Part shown: positions 9,017 to 16,408 of the stretch, piece by piece
Position numbering within the stretch: position 1 is the stretch's first letter
Layout: every line of letters begins with the position of its first letter
From: Ferrimonas lipolytica
Lineage (GTDB): Bacteria; Pseudomonadota; Gammaproteobacteria; Enterobacterales; Shewanellaceae
Direction of reading: 5' to 3'
Assembly (NCBI RefSeq): GCF_012295575.1
Contig: NZ_CP051180.1
Coordinates: 3,906,001 to 3,970,000, forward strand
DNA: 64,000 bases
Position numbers and translations under genes: made by a program
The notes under the pieces: model-generated
Seen by the model: only the letters and a program-made list of their open reading frames with translations
Databases searched by the model: none
Told to the model about the DNA's origin: nothing

Positions 9017-10332
9017 ACACCCTCTTGGCATTAGCCAGTAACTTCCTTGATCTGTTTCTAGACTCAGCCCCTTGGTTGCTGCTGGGTCTGTTTATGGCCG
9101 GCATGATCAAGATGTTCGTACCGATGAGTTGGATGGAAAAACAGCTTGGTGGTAACGGCTTTAAGCCAACCATTAAAGCAGCGCTGTTTGGTGCGCCATT
9201 GCCATTGTGCTCCTGTGGCGTTATCCCAGCCGCTGTTGGATTACGTCGCTCCGGCGCATCCAAAAGTGCCACCACCTCGTTCTTAGTGGCCACCCCGGAA
9301 ACCGGCGTTGATTCGGTGTCGGTTTCATACGTACTGCTTGGGCCTTTTATGGCAGTAGTACGGCCAGTTGCAGCGGTGACCTCTGCGATTGTGGCAGGAC
9401 TGCTGGTTGGTCGTGACGACGAACCACCAAAATCTGGACCGGCTCCTAAAAGCTGCTGTTCGAGTAAAACCGAAGCGGCAACGGTTGAAAAATCAAGTGG
9501 CTGCTGCGCGAGCAAAGCTGAAGCCTCAAAGCCTGAACAAAGCAGCTGTTGCTCCAGCAAAGCTAAGCCTACGTTTACGCCGATGGCGGCGAAGGAGCCA
9601 TCATTAGCGCCAATGGCTATGGTGGCACCAGCACCAGCACCAGCACCATCACCAAAACCAACTAAAGCTAAAACCAGCAGTTGCTGCGCAAGTACGGCTG
9701 CCGATACGAAGGTAAAGAAAGCCGGTGGCTGCTGTGGCAGTAAGAAAGAGGTTCCAAAGGGATTAAACGTGGTGCAAAAATTGGTGGCGGGCATTAAGTA
9801 CGCTGCTGATGATCTGGTTAAAGATACAACCCTCTGGTTGATGGTTGGCCTGTTCTTCGCCGCTCTGGTGAATACCTTTGTGCCGGCGACTTTTTTGGCC
9901 CAATGGGGTACTGGCATCGTAGCGATGTTGGTGATGGTGTTGGTTTCTATTCCGATGTATATCTGTGCCACCGCATCAACCCCAATTGCAGCGGGCCTGC
10001 TGCTCGCTGGTGTGTCTCCAGGGGCGGTGCTGGTGTTTATGATGGCGGGTCCTGCTACTAATATCGCAACCTTGGGTGTTGTTCGCAACGAGTTAGGTAA
10101 ACGTGCTCTGTGGGCTTATCTTGGTGGTGTTATCGGTACCGCCATGGTGTTTGGTTTTGCCGTTGACTGGGCAGTACTGCAATTTGGCTTCGAAGTCATG
10201 CCGATGGTGGGTGAAGAGCACCGTATGTTGCCTGGCCCGCTGGTATACGGTAGCGGAATGTTACTGGCCGTGTTGATGATCAAAGGGATGCTTACTAAGC
10301 TTCCTGCGCGGTTAGGCGCAACCGCACATTAA
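9013..10332 (+). CDS. SO_0444-family Cu/Zn efflux permease
   Basis: A 439-residue membrane protein of the permease family that includes the Shewanella SO_0444 Cu/Zn exporter. Two hydrophobic halves flank a long hydrophilic loop (about residues 133-255). The first half has GAPLPLCSCGVIPAAVGLRRSG, the second VSIPMYICATASTPIAAGLL and GPATNIATL, both typical of the family and likely metal-path motifs. The loop holds five double-cysteine motifs (CCSS, CCAS, CCSS, CCAS, CCGS) separated by Ala/Pro/Lys-rich linkers, probably cytoplasmic metal-capture sites. The start overlaps the regulator stop by 4 bp with GGAGG upstream. Confidence 0.85.
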   Translation: MNTLLALASNFLDLFLDSAPWLLLGLFMAGMIKMFVPMSWMEKQLGGNGFKPTIKAALFGAPLPLCSCGVIPAAVGLRRSGASKSATTSFLVATPETGVDSVSVSYVLLGPFMAVVRPVAAVTSAIVAGLLVGRDDEPPKSGPAPKSCCSSKTEAATVEKSSGCCASKAEASKPEQSSCCSSKAKPTFTPMAAKEPSLAPMAMVAPAPAPAPSPKPTKAKTSSCCASTAADTKVKKAGGCCGSKKEVPKGLNVVQKLVAGIKYAADDLVKDTTLWLMVGLFFAALVNTFVPATFLAQWGTGIVAMLVMVLVSIPMYICATASTPIAAGLLLAGVSPGAVLVFMMAGPATNIATLGVVRNELGKRALWAYLGGVIGTAMVFGFAVDWAVLQFGFEVMPMVGEEHRMLPGPLVYGSGMLLAVLMIKGMLTKLPARLGATAH

Positions 10333-10348
10333 TCGAGATAGGAATAAT

Positions 10349-10374
10349 AAGGCGGCCGTGGGTCGCCTTTTTTA
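10349..10374 (+). terminator. Intrinsic terminator of the metal-efflux operon
   Basis: AAGGCGGCC / GGTCGCCTT stem (one G-U pair) followed by six T. The U-tract and following AT are duplicated on the far side of repeat element copy 1, showing that the element inserted into the terminator tail. Confidence 0.8.
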
Positions 10375-10375
10375 T

Positions 10376-10636
10376 GGCTGTGTAGCAACTAAGTGTTGTT
10401 CTCTCCAATGCTGTTAAAGCACCGGCTAGGTGAGTCCCAATACTAGGGGCAAAGCACTACCGCCGTTGATCTTCTGCCGCATTGGAGCAGTCCAGCGAAG
10501 CGTTTTGGACTGCGACCTAAGGCAAGGGAGCTCCCCCTTTGGGGGCCGTCGCCACCGCGACATCCTCCCCTAAAGCACCGAAATCGGTTAAGCCGAAGGC
10601 TTGATATAAACCTCGACACTTAACTACGACACAGCC
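10376..10636. mobile_element. MITE-like element, copy 1 (B end left), 261 bp
   Basis: It begins GGCTGTGT and ends ACACAGCC. Flanks are a perfect 8-bp direct repeat, TTTTTTAT, on both sides. The left end (called B) faces the efflux gene. Internally it has the GCAGTCC / GGACTGC stem seen in copy 2. Insertion is in the terminator T-run, and only 20 bp separate its right end from the ATG of the next gene. Confidence 0.85.
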
Positions 10637-10656
10637 TTTTTTATATGGAGTAGATA

Positions 10657-10971
10657 ATGAAATCGATAATCGCGTTATTGGCACTTACGGCAACCGCTGC
10701 AGTGGCGGTTGAGCCCGACACCTTTGTTTGCAGCAAAGGTGGTGAAGAGCGACGGATTGAGGTGCAATACCCCAGTGGTGAGAGCTTGCCTTGTGAAGTG
10801 AGTTATCAAAAGTATGGCGGTGTTGAAACCCTATGGACCGCTCACAATACTGAGGGTTATTGTTTTGTGCGGGCGTTAGAGTTGGTTGAGAAGCACCGAG
10901 GCTGGGGGTGGCAGTGCGAACAGCAAGCTGCTGAGGTTGAGATCAAAGCGGCTCATTCGGTGACCCAATAG
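10657..10971 (+). CDS. Small secreted cysteine-containing protein of unknown function
   Basis: A 104-residue protein with a clear Sec signal peptide (cleavage probably after about residue 17), then a mature domain with four cysteines (VCSKGG, LPCEV, GYCFV, WQCEQ) that could form two disulfides in the periplasm. The motif EKHRGWGWQCE recalls unnamed small exported proteins in Shewanella relatives, from memory. GGAG lies 6 nt before the ATG. MITE copy 1 ends only 20 bp upstream, so any promoter must lie in the element or upstream beyond the terminator. Confidence 0.6.
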   Translation: MKSIIALLALTATAAVAVEPDTFVCSKGGEERRIEVQYPSGESLPCEVSYQKYGGVETLWTAHNTEGYCFVRALELVEKHRGWGWQCEQQAAEVEIKAAHSVTQ

Positions 10972-10995
10972 TCACCGAACGCAGTTACAACGACT

Positions 10996-11889
10996 CTACC
11001 AGTTTAAGAACAGTGGAATTAAAATTGGCCCCGCCAGAGACAATAAAAAGCCTGCAACAATGGCTACTGGCACAGTGTTTGGGCCACCACTGCGCTGGAT
11101 TACGGGTAGGGTAAAGTCCATAGCAGTGGCGCCGCCGTAACCAATGGCGCTGGCAGGACTGCGTTGCATCAGCACCGGAATTAAAATAATTGCTATCAGC
11201 TCTCGAGCCAGATCCGACAGGAAGGCAATTGAGCCCATTATTGGCCCAAGCTCCTGACTTATCATGGCACCAGAAAGCGAGTACCAACCCACTCCGGCGG
11301 CTAGCGCCAAACCGTGGTGGATCGGCATCGAATAGCATAGCGCGGTTATGGCACCGGCGAGCAAACTGGTCAGCAGCACAATGGCAGCAATGGCTAAGCC
11401 TCGAGGGTTAAGTAGGATTTGCCGCCAGCTCATGCCGCTGGCGCGCATTTGAATACCGATCAACAGCAGTAACAGCATCAAGATACTCATGGCGATTTGG
11501 TCGAGGTGGGTAGGACTCATCTTAACGAACAACCCCAAGACGAAGCCTGCCAGCACAACTAATGCTAACTGCAATGATTCCGCCGCCATTTTAAGCGGGT
11601 GGCCTACAGTGTTGTTGGTCTTAATTGGCAGCGGCCAGATTCTGTCAATTAATGGCAATAGGGCGAGGTTCGCAACGAGAGTTAGACCAACTAAGGTCGC
11701 GACCACGGCAGTGATGGTGTTAAGTTCATCACTGAGGTTGTCTATCCCCGCTAAGTTCATGCCCATTATGGCTAAAATAAGATAAACCAAAGCGGTTAAA
11801 CTGCGGTCAATCTGCTGTAACCATTGAGGTTTCGACAGTTTTATCAGATAGCCGACGGCTAATGGCGACAGAATTATCAGGGTGTCCAA
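10996..11889 (-). CDS. lysO: LysO-family lysine exporter
   Basis: About ten hydrophobic segments and strong LysO (YbjE) motifs: LIILSPLAVGYLI at the start, ESLQLALVVLAGFVLGL, IGIQMRASGM, ILLNPRGL, GVGWYSLSGAMISQELGPIMGSIAFLSDLARELIAI, and GGATAMDFTLPVIQRSGG. E. coli LysO exports L-lysine and thialysine at the inner membrane. The TTG at 11889 is chosen over 11901 because GGAG lies 6 nt upstream and the family starts about here. It converges on the secreted-protein gene with about 24 bp between stops. Confidence 0.85.
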   Translation of the reverse strand: MDTLIILSPLAVGYLIKLSKPQWLQQIDRSLTALVYLILAIMGMNLAGIDNLSDELNTITAVVATLVGLTLVANLALLPLIDRIWPLPIKTNNTVGHPLKMAAESLQLALVVLAGFVLGLFVKMSPTHLDQIAMSILMLLLLLIGIQMRASGMSWRQILLNPRGLAIAAIVLLTSLLAGAITALCYSMPIHHGLALAAGVGWYSLSGAMISQELGPIMGSIAFLSDLARELIAIILIPVLMQRSPASAIGYGGATAMDFTLPVIQRSGGPNTVPVAIVAGFLLSLAGPILIPLFLNW

Positions 11890-11971
11890 GCGGCGCTCCA
11901 ACGGACTAGGCTAAAATCTAGGTTGGACAGGCTAACAGTCGCTATAGCTAGCAACAAGTAGGAGTTAATAA

Positions 11972-12322
11972 TTGAATAAGCGAGTTAAGTGGTCGGTGTT
12001 TGCGGTGGTGGTGGTGTTATTTGGCTTTGCTGGTTATCAGTTGTCGGCAGCGGGGCGCTACGCTAACCAGATGCAAGCCAAATACGACTCCGAAGTGTTG
12101 TTATATAGCGCTAGCTGGTGTTCGGTCTGTGCCTCCGCTCGACGATACTTTGCGCGTAACGACATCGATTACGTTGAGATCGATGTGGAAACGGATACCA
12201 GCAATAATGATGAGTTTCGTCAACTCGGTGGCTTGGGCGTGCCACTTATTGTGGTTAAAGGCAAAGTAATGCGAGGGTTTGAACCCAATCGAATTAGCGA
12301 GTGGGTGTCGGAGCCGAATTAA
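11972..12322 (+). CDS. Membrane-anchored glutaredoxin/thioredoxin-fold protein
   Basis: A 116-residue protein with an N-terminal hydrophobic helix (about residues 8-24, uncleaved anchor or signal) and a short redox domain. LLYSASWCSVCASARRYF contains a CSVC active site, then IDYVEIDVETD and GVPLIVVKGKVMRGF with the cis-proline of the fold. The site would face the periplasm, suggesting a thiol-disulfide role. The start is TTG with TAGGAG about 7 nt upstream. It is divergent from lysO. The physiological partner is not evident. Confidence 0.75.
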   Translation: MNKRVKWSVFAVVVVLFGFAGYQLSAAGRYANQMQAKYDSEVLLYSASWCSVCASARRYFARNDIDYVEIDVETDTSNNDEFRQLGGLGVPLIVVKGKVMRGFEPNRISEWVSEPN

Positions 12323-12341
12323 GCCGGCCCTTACTGCGGTG

Positions 12342-12539
12342 TTAAGCCTGACGTTCACCAACCAGATTGAGTACATCGACGTCACCGCCAAGTACCGCAA
12401 TGATCGACTTACCACGCCGAAATGCATTGGGAATAGAGACTCGTCCTGATGGTCCCATGGCTAAGTCTTTCAGCAGCGCTTTCTCCATAACTAGGGAGTT
12501 TTCGTTGTAATACAGCACACTTACATCAACTGAATTCAT
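12342..12539 (-). CDS. TIGR02922-family small protein
   Basis: The frame is open back to 12674, but the ATG at 12539 has GGAG 9 nt upstream and gives 65 residues, the size of the TIGR02922 family of Shewanella/Colwellia. It starts MNSVDVSVLYYNENSLVMEK and has GRVSIPNAFRRGKSIIAVLGG, a small beta-rich fold. No function is known. It is followed by the tail of the glutaredoxin-like gene on the other strand. Confidence 0.65.
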   Translation of the reverse strand: MNSVDVSVLYYNENSLVMEKALLKDLAMGPSGRVSIPNAFRRGKSIIAVLGGDVDVLNLVGERQA

Positions 12540-12764
12540 ATTGTTGCACTCCATTACTTCGGGCTTCAGCTTTAGCTGGTCGTACTCGTTACTGTTTTTT
12601 TCTCTTAACGTATTGTTTTCGCTTAAAACATTAACCAGCTTTGTTAAAGTGAAGTCTAGCACCCTTTTTGTCAAAATATTGACGCACTTTAATCGAACTT
12701 ATCGATGCCTTGAAACGATCTTTTCGAGGTATAATTGTTTTTTATTCCCGCATTGGAGCCTGCC

Positions 12765-14105
12765 TTGCACTTTTCTGAGCTGGCGTTAGACAAACGCCTG
12801 TTAACTACCGTTGAGCACTTGGGTTTTACTCAGGCGACTGAAATTCAGCAAAAAGCCATTCCTGCCGCTGTTGCAGGTAAAGATCTGCTGGCCTCATCTC
12901 GTACCGGCTCCGGTAAAACGTTGGCGTACTTACTGCCGGCGTTGCAACGGGTTATTAAGTCCAGAGCGCTATCAAAGAAAGACCCGCGAGTGTTGATCCT
13001 CGCGCCGACGCGAGAGCTGGCGAAGCAGGTTTATGGTCAGTTGCGCTTGGTGGTGTCGAACACCCCGTACAAATCTGAGCTCATCCTTGGCGGTGAGGAT
13101 TTCAACCTGCAGAGCAAAGCGTTAGCTCGAGACCCTCACTTTGTGGTAGCGACTCCTGGCCGTTTAGCTGATCACCTTGAGCACGGTCACCTGTACCTAA
13201 AAGGACTCGAACTGCTGATTCTCGATGAAGCAGATCGAATGCTGGACCTGGGTTTTGACAAGCAGCTTAAAGCGATTAGCAAAGCCGCTGATCACCGTAA
13301 GCGCCAAACCTTGTTGTTTTCAGCGACCTTGGATCATGCCCAAGTAAACAACTTCGCCGCTGATATGCTTGATTCGCCGCTGCGGATCCGTATTGATAAC
13401 GAAGCGCAGGTGCACGCAGACATCAACCATCGCTTTATCTTCTCCGATCACCTCGATCATAAAGAAGCGCAGTTAAAAGCGTTGTTTGAGCGGCAAGACT
13501 TCACTCAGTTGATCGTATTTACTGCCACACGCGGTGATACCGATCGCTTGGCAACCAAAATTGCGGAGTGGGGTTACACTACCTTAGCGCTTTCAGGTGA
13601 TCTGAATCAGGGCCAACGTAACGGTATCATGCAGGACTTTGCTGCTGGTAAAGCCCAGATCCTGATCACCACTGATGTTGCTAGTCGTGGTTTAGATATC
13701 GCGCGGGTATCGCATGTCATTAACTTTGATTTGCCAAAGCACTCTGAAGAGTACGTTCACCGTGTTGGTCGTACCGGTCGTGCCGGTGCTAAAGGTGACG
13801 CGCTGTCTTTGGTGGGCCCAAAAGATTGGCTTAACTTTAAGGCATTGGAAGGCTTCTTGAGCCAAACCTTAGCATTTGAAGCTATCCCAGATCTGCAGGC
13901 CAAGTTTAAAGGCTTTAAGATCAAAAAAGAGAAAGCGGCTCCGAAAGCAAAGGCTGCACCAAAAGCAAAAGCGATGGCGAAAGTGAAGACTGGGCCGAAG
14001 AAGGTGCAGAAGAAGATCTTGAAAGAGGTGGGGGATGCGCCAATGATGGTACGCAAACGCCCAATGAAGCCAGATCTGGATACCAGTAAAGATCTCGACG
14101 ATTAA
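12765..14105 (+). CDS. DEAD-box ATP-dependent RNA helicase
   Basis: Contains all main DEAD-box motifs: Q motif (GFTQATEIQQKAIP), ASSRTGSGKT (motif I), PTRELA (Ia), TPGRLADHL (Ib), DEAD (II), SAT (III), TTDVASRGLDI and HRVGRTGRAG (V, VI). A C-terminal Lys/Ala/Pro-rich tail (KKEKAAPKAKAAPKAKAMAK and on) likely binds RNA. This fits the SrmB/RhlE group involved in ribosome assembly; the exact orthologue is not clear. The start is TTG at 12765 with GGAG 6 nt upstream, giving 446 residues. A TATAAT at 12730-12735 may be its -10 box. Confidence 0.9.
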   Translation: MHFSELALDKRLLTTVEHLGFTQATEIQQKAIPAAVAGKDLLASSRTGSGKTLAYLLPALQRVIKSRALSKKDPRVLILAPTRELAKQVYGQLRLVVSNTPYKSELILGGEDFNLQSKALARDPHFVVATPGRLADHLEHGHLYLKGLELLILDEADRMLDLGFDKQLKAISKAADHRKRQTLLFSATLDHAQVNNFAADMLDSPLRIRIDNEAQVHADINHRFIFSDHLDHKEAQLKALFERQDFTQLIVFTATRGDTDRLATKIAEWGYTTLALSGDLNQGQRNGIMQDFAAGKAQILITTDVASRGLDIARVSHVINFDLPKHSEEYVHRVGRTGRAGAKGDALSLVGPKDWLNFKALEGFLSQTLAFEAIPDLQAKFKGFKIKKEKAAPKAKAAPKAKAMAKVKTGPKKVQKKILKEVGDAPMMVRKRPMKPDLDTSKDLDD

Positions 14106-14180
14106 GCTTATGGCTGACGATTGTGGTTAACGAAGCGTAAGCCGATAGCGAACAATGATGTTCGCAACAGCGATAAAGAC

Positions 14181-14206
14181 AACGCCACCGCGAGGTGGCG
14201 TTTTTG
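14181..14206 (+). terminator. Terminator after DEAD-box helicase gene
   Basis: AACGCCACC / GGTGGCGTT stem with a GCGA loop and a following T-run. Confidence 0.8.
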
Positions 14207-14236
14207 TAGCTGCAATTTACCTAGAACAGAGACAGC

Positions 14237-14261
14237 AAAGGCGAGCCTTAGCTCGCCTTTT
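14237..14261 (-). terminator. Terminator-like hairpin after the OmpA-like gene
   Basis: AAAGGCGAG / CTCGCCTTT stem with a short loop, between two convergent genes; the T-run is weak on the minus strand. Confidence 0.55.
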
Positions 14262-14279
14262 GGGTTTCGCTAAAAGCGA

Positions 14280-14936
14280 TTATGGCGTTGGGATCAACAG
14301 GATCTCAACACGACGGTTAGCAGCGCGACCGGCTGTAGTGTCATTAGTTGCTACTGGGCGTAGTGGGCCGTAACCAGCAGTGCTTACACGATAGCTTGCA
14401 ACGCCTTGGCGAGTGAGCTCAGCAGCGACTGATTCAGCGCGTGCGATAGACAACCGCTGGTTTAGATCGGCGCCACCGGTGCTGTCGGTGTGACCAGAGA
14501 TCTCTAAACGAGTCTTGTCGTATTCCGCCAGTACCATAGCAACCCCAGACAGAGTGTTAACTGCGGCGTACTGTAGATCCGATTGGCCAGAAGCGAAGGT
14601 GAGGGTGTTTGGCAGCACCAACTGGATGTTGTCACCGGTACGCTTAACGCTTACACCAGTGCCTGCCAGCTTATTCCGTAGCTCGGTTTCTTGCTTATCC
14701 ATGTAATTGCCGACACCGCCACCAATAGCGCCACCGGCTACTGCACCAATCAAAGCGCCTTTACCACGGTCGCTTTTAGATGAGGTTGCCATGCCAATTA
14801 CCGCACCGGCCAGAGCGCCACCAACGGCTCCTTTAGTGGTATTCGATGTTTTCTGTTCGCCAGTGTATGGATCGGTAGTGGCACAACCGGCCAGCATCGC
14901 CACACATAACATGGCTGCAGTAGTACGTAACTTCAT
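14280..14936 (-). CDS. yiaD: YiaD-like OmpA-family lipoprotein
   Basis: A 218-residue lipoprotein: signal and lipobox (MLAGC, Cys at about 18), then a glycine-zipper region (about residues 36-77, GAVGGALAGAVIGMATSS and GALIGAVAGGAIGGGVGNYMD), then a C-terminal OmpA peptidoglycan-binding domain (residues ~110-215, LEISGHTDSTGGADLNQRLS and RRVEILL). The Asp and Arg residues that bind diaminopimelate are in those last two motifs. It matches YiaD-type proteins that tether the outer membrane to the wall. No partner genes are next to it. Confidence 0.8.
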   Translation of the reverse strand: MKLRTTAAMLCVAMLAGCATTDPYTGEQKTSNTTKGAVGGALAGAVIGMATSSKSDRGKGALIGAVAGGAIGGGVGNYMDKQETELRNKLAGTGVSVKRTGDNIQLVLPNTLTFASGQSDLQYAAVNTLSGVAMVLAEYDKTRLEISGHTDSTGGADLNQRLSIARAESVAAELTRQGVASYRVSTAGYGPLRPVATNDTTAGRAANRRVEILLIPTP

Positions 14937-15277
14937 TGGTAGGTAACCCTAATTGAACAAAAATGCATTGTGCCAGCGAACACAAAAAATGCCAGTCGTC
15001 TGCGCGCAGGTCAACTTGGTGTTGCTGATCGGTTATTCACTACTTAGTTTGCACGAATGGGTGCTAATAACAATGGCTTAACGACGTGATGCTGGGGGAT
15101 TATAGGGCGTTTTTGTTGGGGGGAAATTGCCTTGCCGTACAGCTGCTGTTAAGTCGAAACTGTCTTTAGCAAGTGGATTTGATACGAAAATGGGGGGATA
15201 TGAGTAAGTACCTTGGCACAGGAGCAAGCGAGCAACTCTGTCCTGCAGATAGCAGTAAAGAGTTGCCCAGACGACGG
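14937..15277. other. Intergenic region, nothing clear
   Basis: About 340 bp. A plus-strand frame from 15173 (with ATG at 15200 after a GGGGGGA run) runs into the antisense of rraB and has no recognisable content. I see no RNA gene. Confidence 0.4.
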
Positions 15278-15634
15278 TTAGTCGTCGAGATCATCTTCCA
15301 TCTCATCTTCTGGCTCGAGCATGCCCCAGCCGTCGGTTTTGCCCTTAAACTGCTTGCACAGTTTGTTTAGCAGCTCTTCAATTGCGGTGATCTTAGCGTG
15401 CTCTGGTACCATCTCGGTTTGCAAACGCAGTTCCCACATTTGTGCTTCATCAGAGAAGTTTACAAACAGCCCTGCGCCATCAAACTCTCGGCCGACACGT
15501 TCAGCACCGGCTTGTGCTTGCTCTTCTGAAGCAAACACTACGTAAAAATCGAGCATGTAGCTTTCGCTTAGATCGATCCCTTCGTCTTGCATCAATTCAA
15601 GCAGTTCGCCATTGGCATCGTTTGGAAAAGACAT
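15278..15634 (-). CDS. rraB: Ribonuclease E inhibitor RraB
   Basis: The 118-residue acidic protein matches RraB: LDFYVVFASEEQAQAGAERV, LQTEMVPEHAKITAIEELLN, GKTDGWGMLEPED and an acidic tail (EDEMEDDLDD). RraB binds the C-terminal scaffold of RNase E and alters which mRNAs are degraded. The S4-domain gene ends 12 bp upstream on the same strand, so both are probably co-transcribed. Confidence 0.9.
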   Translation of the reverse strand: MSFPNDANGELLELMQDEGIDLSESYMLDFYVVFASEEQAQAGAERVGREFDGAGLFVNFSDEAQMWELRLQTEMVPEHAKITAIEELLNKLCKQFKGKTDGWGMLEPEDEMEDDLDD

Positions 15635-15646
15635 GTTTGGATCCTA

Positions 15647-15952
15647 TTAAAACTTGATAGAAGGGCGACCTTTCGGCTTCGCCGGTTTTGGTGCTTTAAC
15701 CGGTTTTACCCGTTCAGTAGCTGGGCGTGTACTTGCTGCGATAATCAGTGACTCTTCACCAAAAATGACATTGTCACCAACCACTAGCTTGCGACGCTTA
15801 CGGGTCTCGACCTCATGGTTGACTAATACGTGGCCTTCACCGATTAAGATTTTGGCTTCACCGCCACCGCCAACCCAGCCTTGGATTTTAAGCACTTTAT
15901 ACAGCTCAACAAACTCATCGCCCGGATGCAGTTCTAATACCTGTGTAGTCAC
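15647..15952 (-). CDS. YbcJ-like S4-domain RNA-binding protein
   Basis: Residues 10-75 form an S4 domain: FVELYKVLKIQGWVGGGGEAKILIGEGHVLVNHEVETRKRRKL split across two strands and helices, very close to E. coli YbcJ. A basic Lys/Pro tail (VKPVKAPKPAKPKGRPSIKF) is extra and probably adds RNA affinity. It lies directly upstream of rraB, a pairing that links two RNA-metabolism proteins. Confidence 0.8.
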   Translation of the reverse strand: MTTQVLELHPGDEFVELYKVLKIQGWVGGGGEAKILIGEGHVLVNHEVETRKRRKLVVGDNVIFGEESLIIAASTRPATERVKPVKAPKPAKPKGRPSIKF

Positions 15953-16408
15953 AGCGCCCTCAATATCTAGATATGGTCAGTAATGGCCGCATTATAGCGA
16001 TTTCCAGCGCTAAACGGGGACAATTCCATATTAAATGACGGCCATTGTTGGCAGATATATACCGGTTTGGGCACGGTTAATTGATAACTTTAGTTAAGGC
16101 GCAGGGAGATGGATCGCCAGCTCTGACAAAGTGTGAATTGAGCCAGTGAAAGTTTGTTCCAATAGCGGGATTCAATTTAGCATTATTGGTCAAATGGTAT
16201 GACTAAAGCTGCCCCTTCTGACTGAGTCTCATTCAGATTTAACCATTCTATGATCTGGGACAGGTTTGGTTGACATTCGTCGAAAAATCACTCTACTCAG
16301 TGAATAAAGCAGTGTGGTTTAATCCGCTCTTCATGGTTACCACTTGAATTTCGGTTCAAGGGTAATCGTTACCAAAGGACCGCTTTTTAATCGATAAAGG
16401 ACATCATT
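15953..16408. other. Divergent regulatory region between S4 gene and SLC13 gene
   Basis: About 455 bp without a credible gene. ATTATAGCG at about 15990 could be a -10 region for the S4-rraB pair. A strong leader hairpin is described separately. Nothing else is clear. Confidence 0.4.
16335..16373 (+). promoter_or_regulatory. Leader hairpin and palindrome before SLC13 gene
   Basis: GGTTACC-A-CTTGAA pairs with TTCAAG-GGTAATC around a TTTCGG loop (16335-16367; 13 pairs, one bulge, one G-U). The 3' arm overlaps a second perfect repeat GGTAA-TCG-TTACC (16361-16373). The two structures are mutually exclusive in RNA, and the site is 35 bp before the start codon. It could be an attenuator or an operator. 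Confidence 0.4.

Noticed and set aside
8985-10088. 367-codon minus-strand frame opposite the metal exporter
   Set aside because: It is antisense to a clear family gene, and its Ala/Gln/Leu-rich repeats mirror the low-complexity loop.
15173-15370. 65-codon plus-strand frame with a G-rich site upstream
   Set aside because: Second half is antisense to rraB and no homology is apparent.
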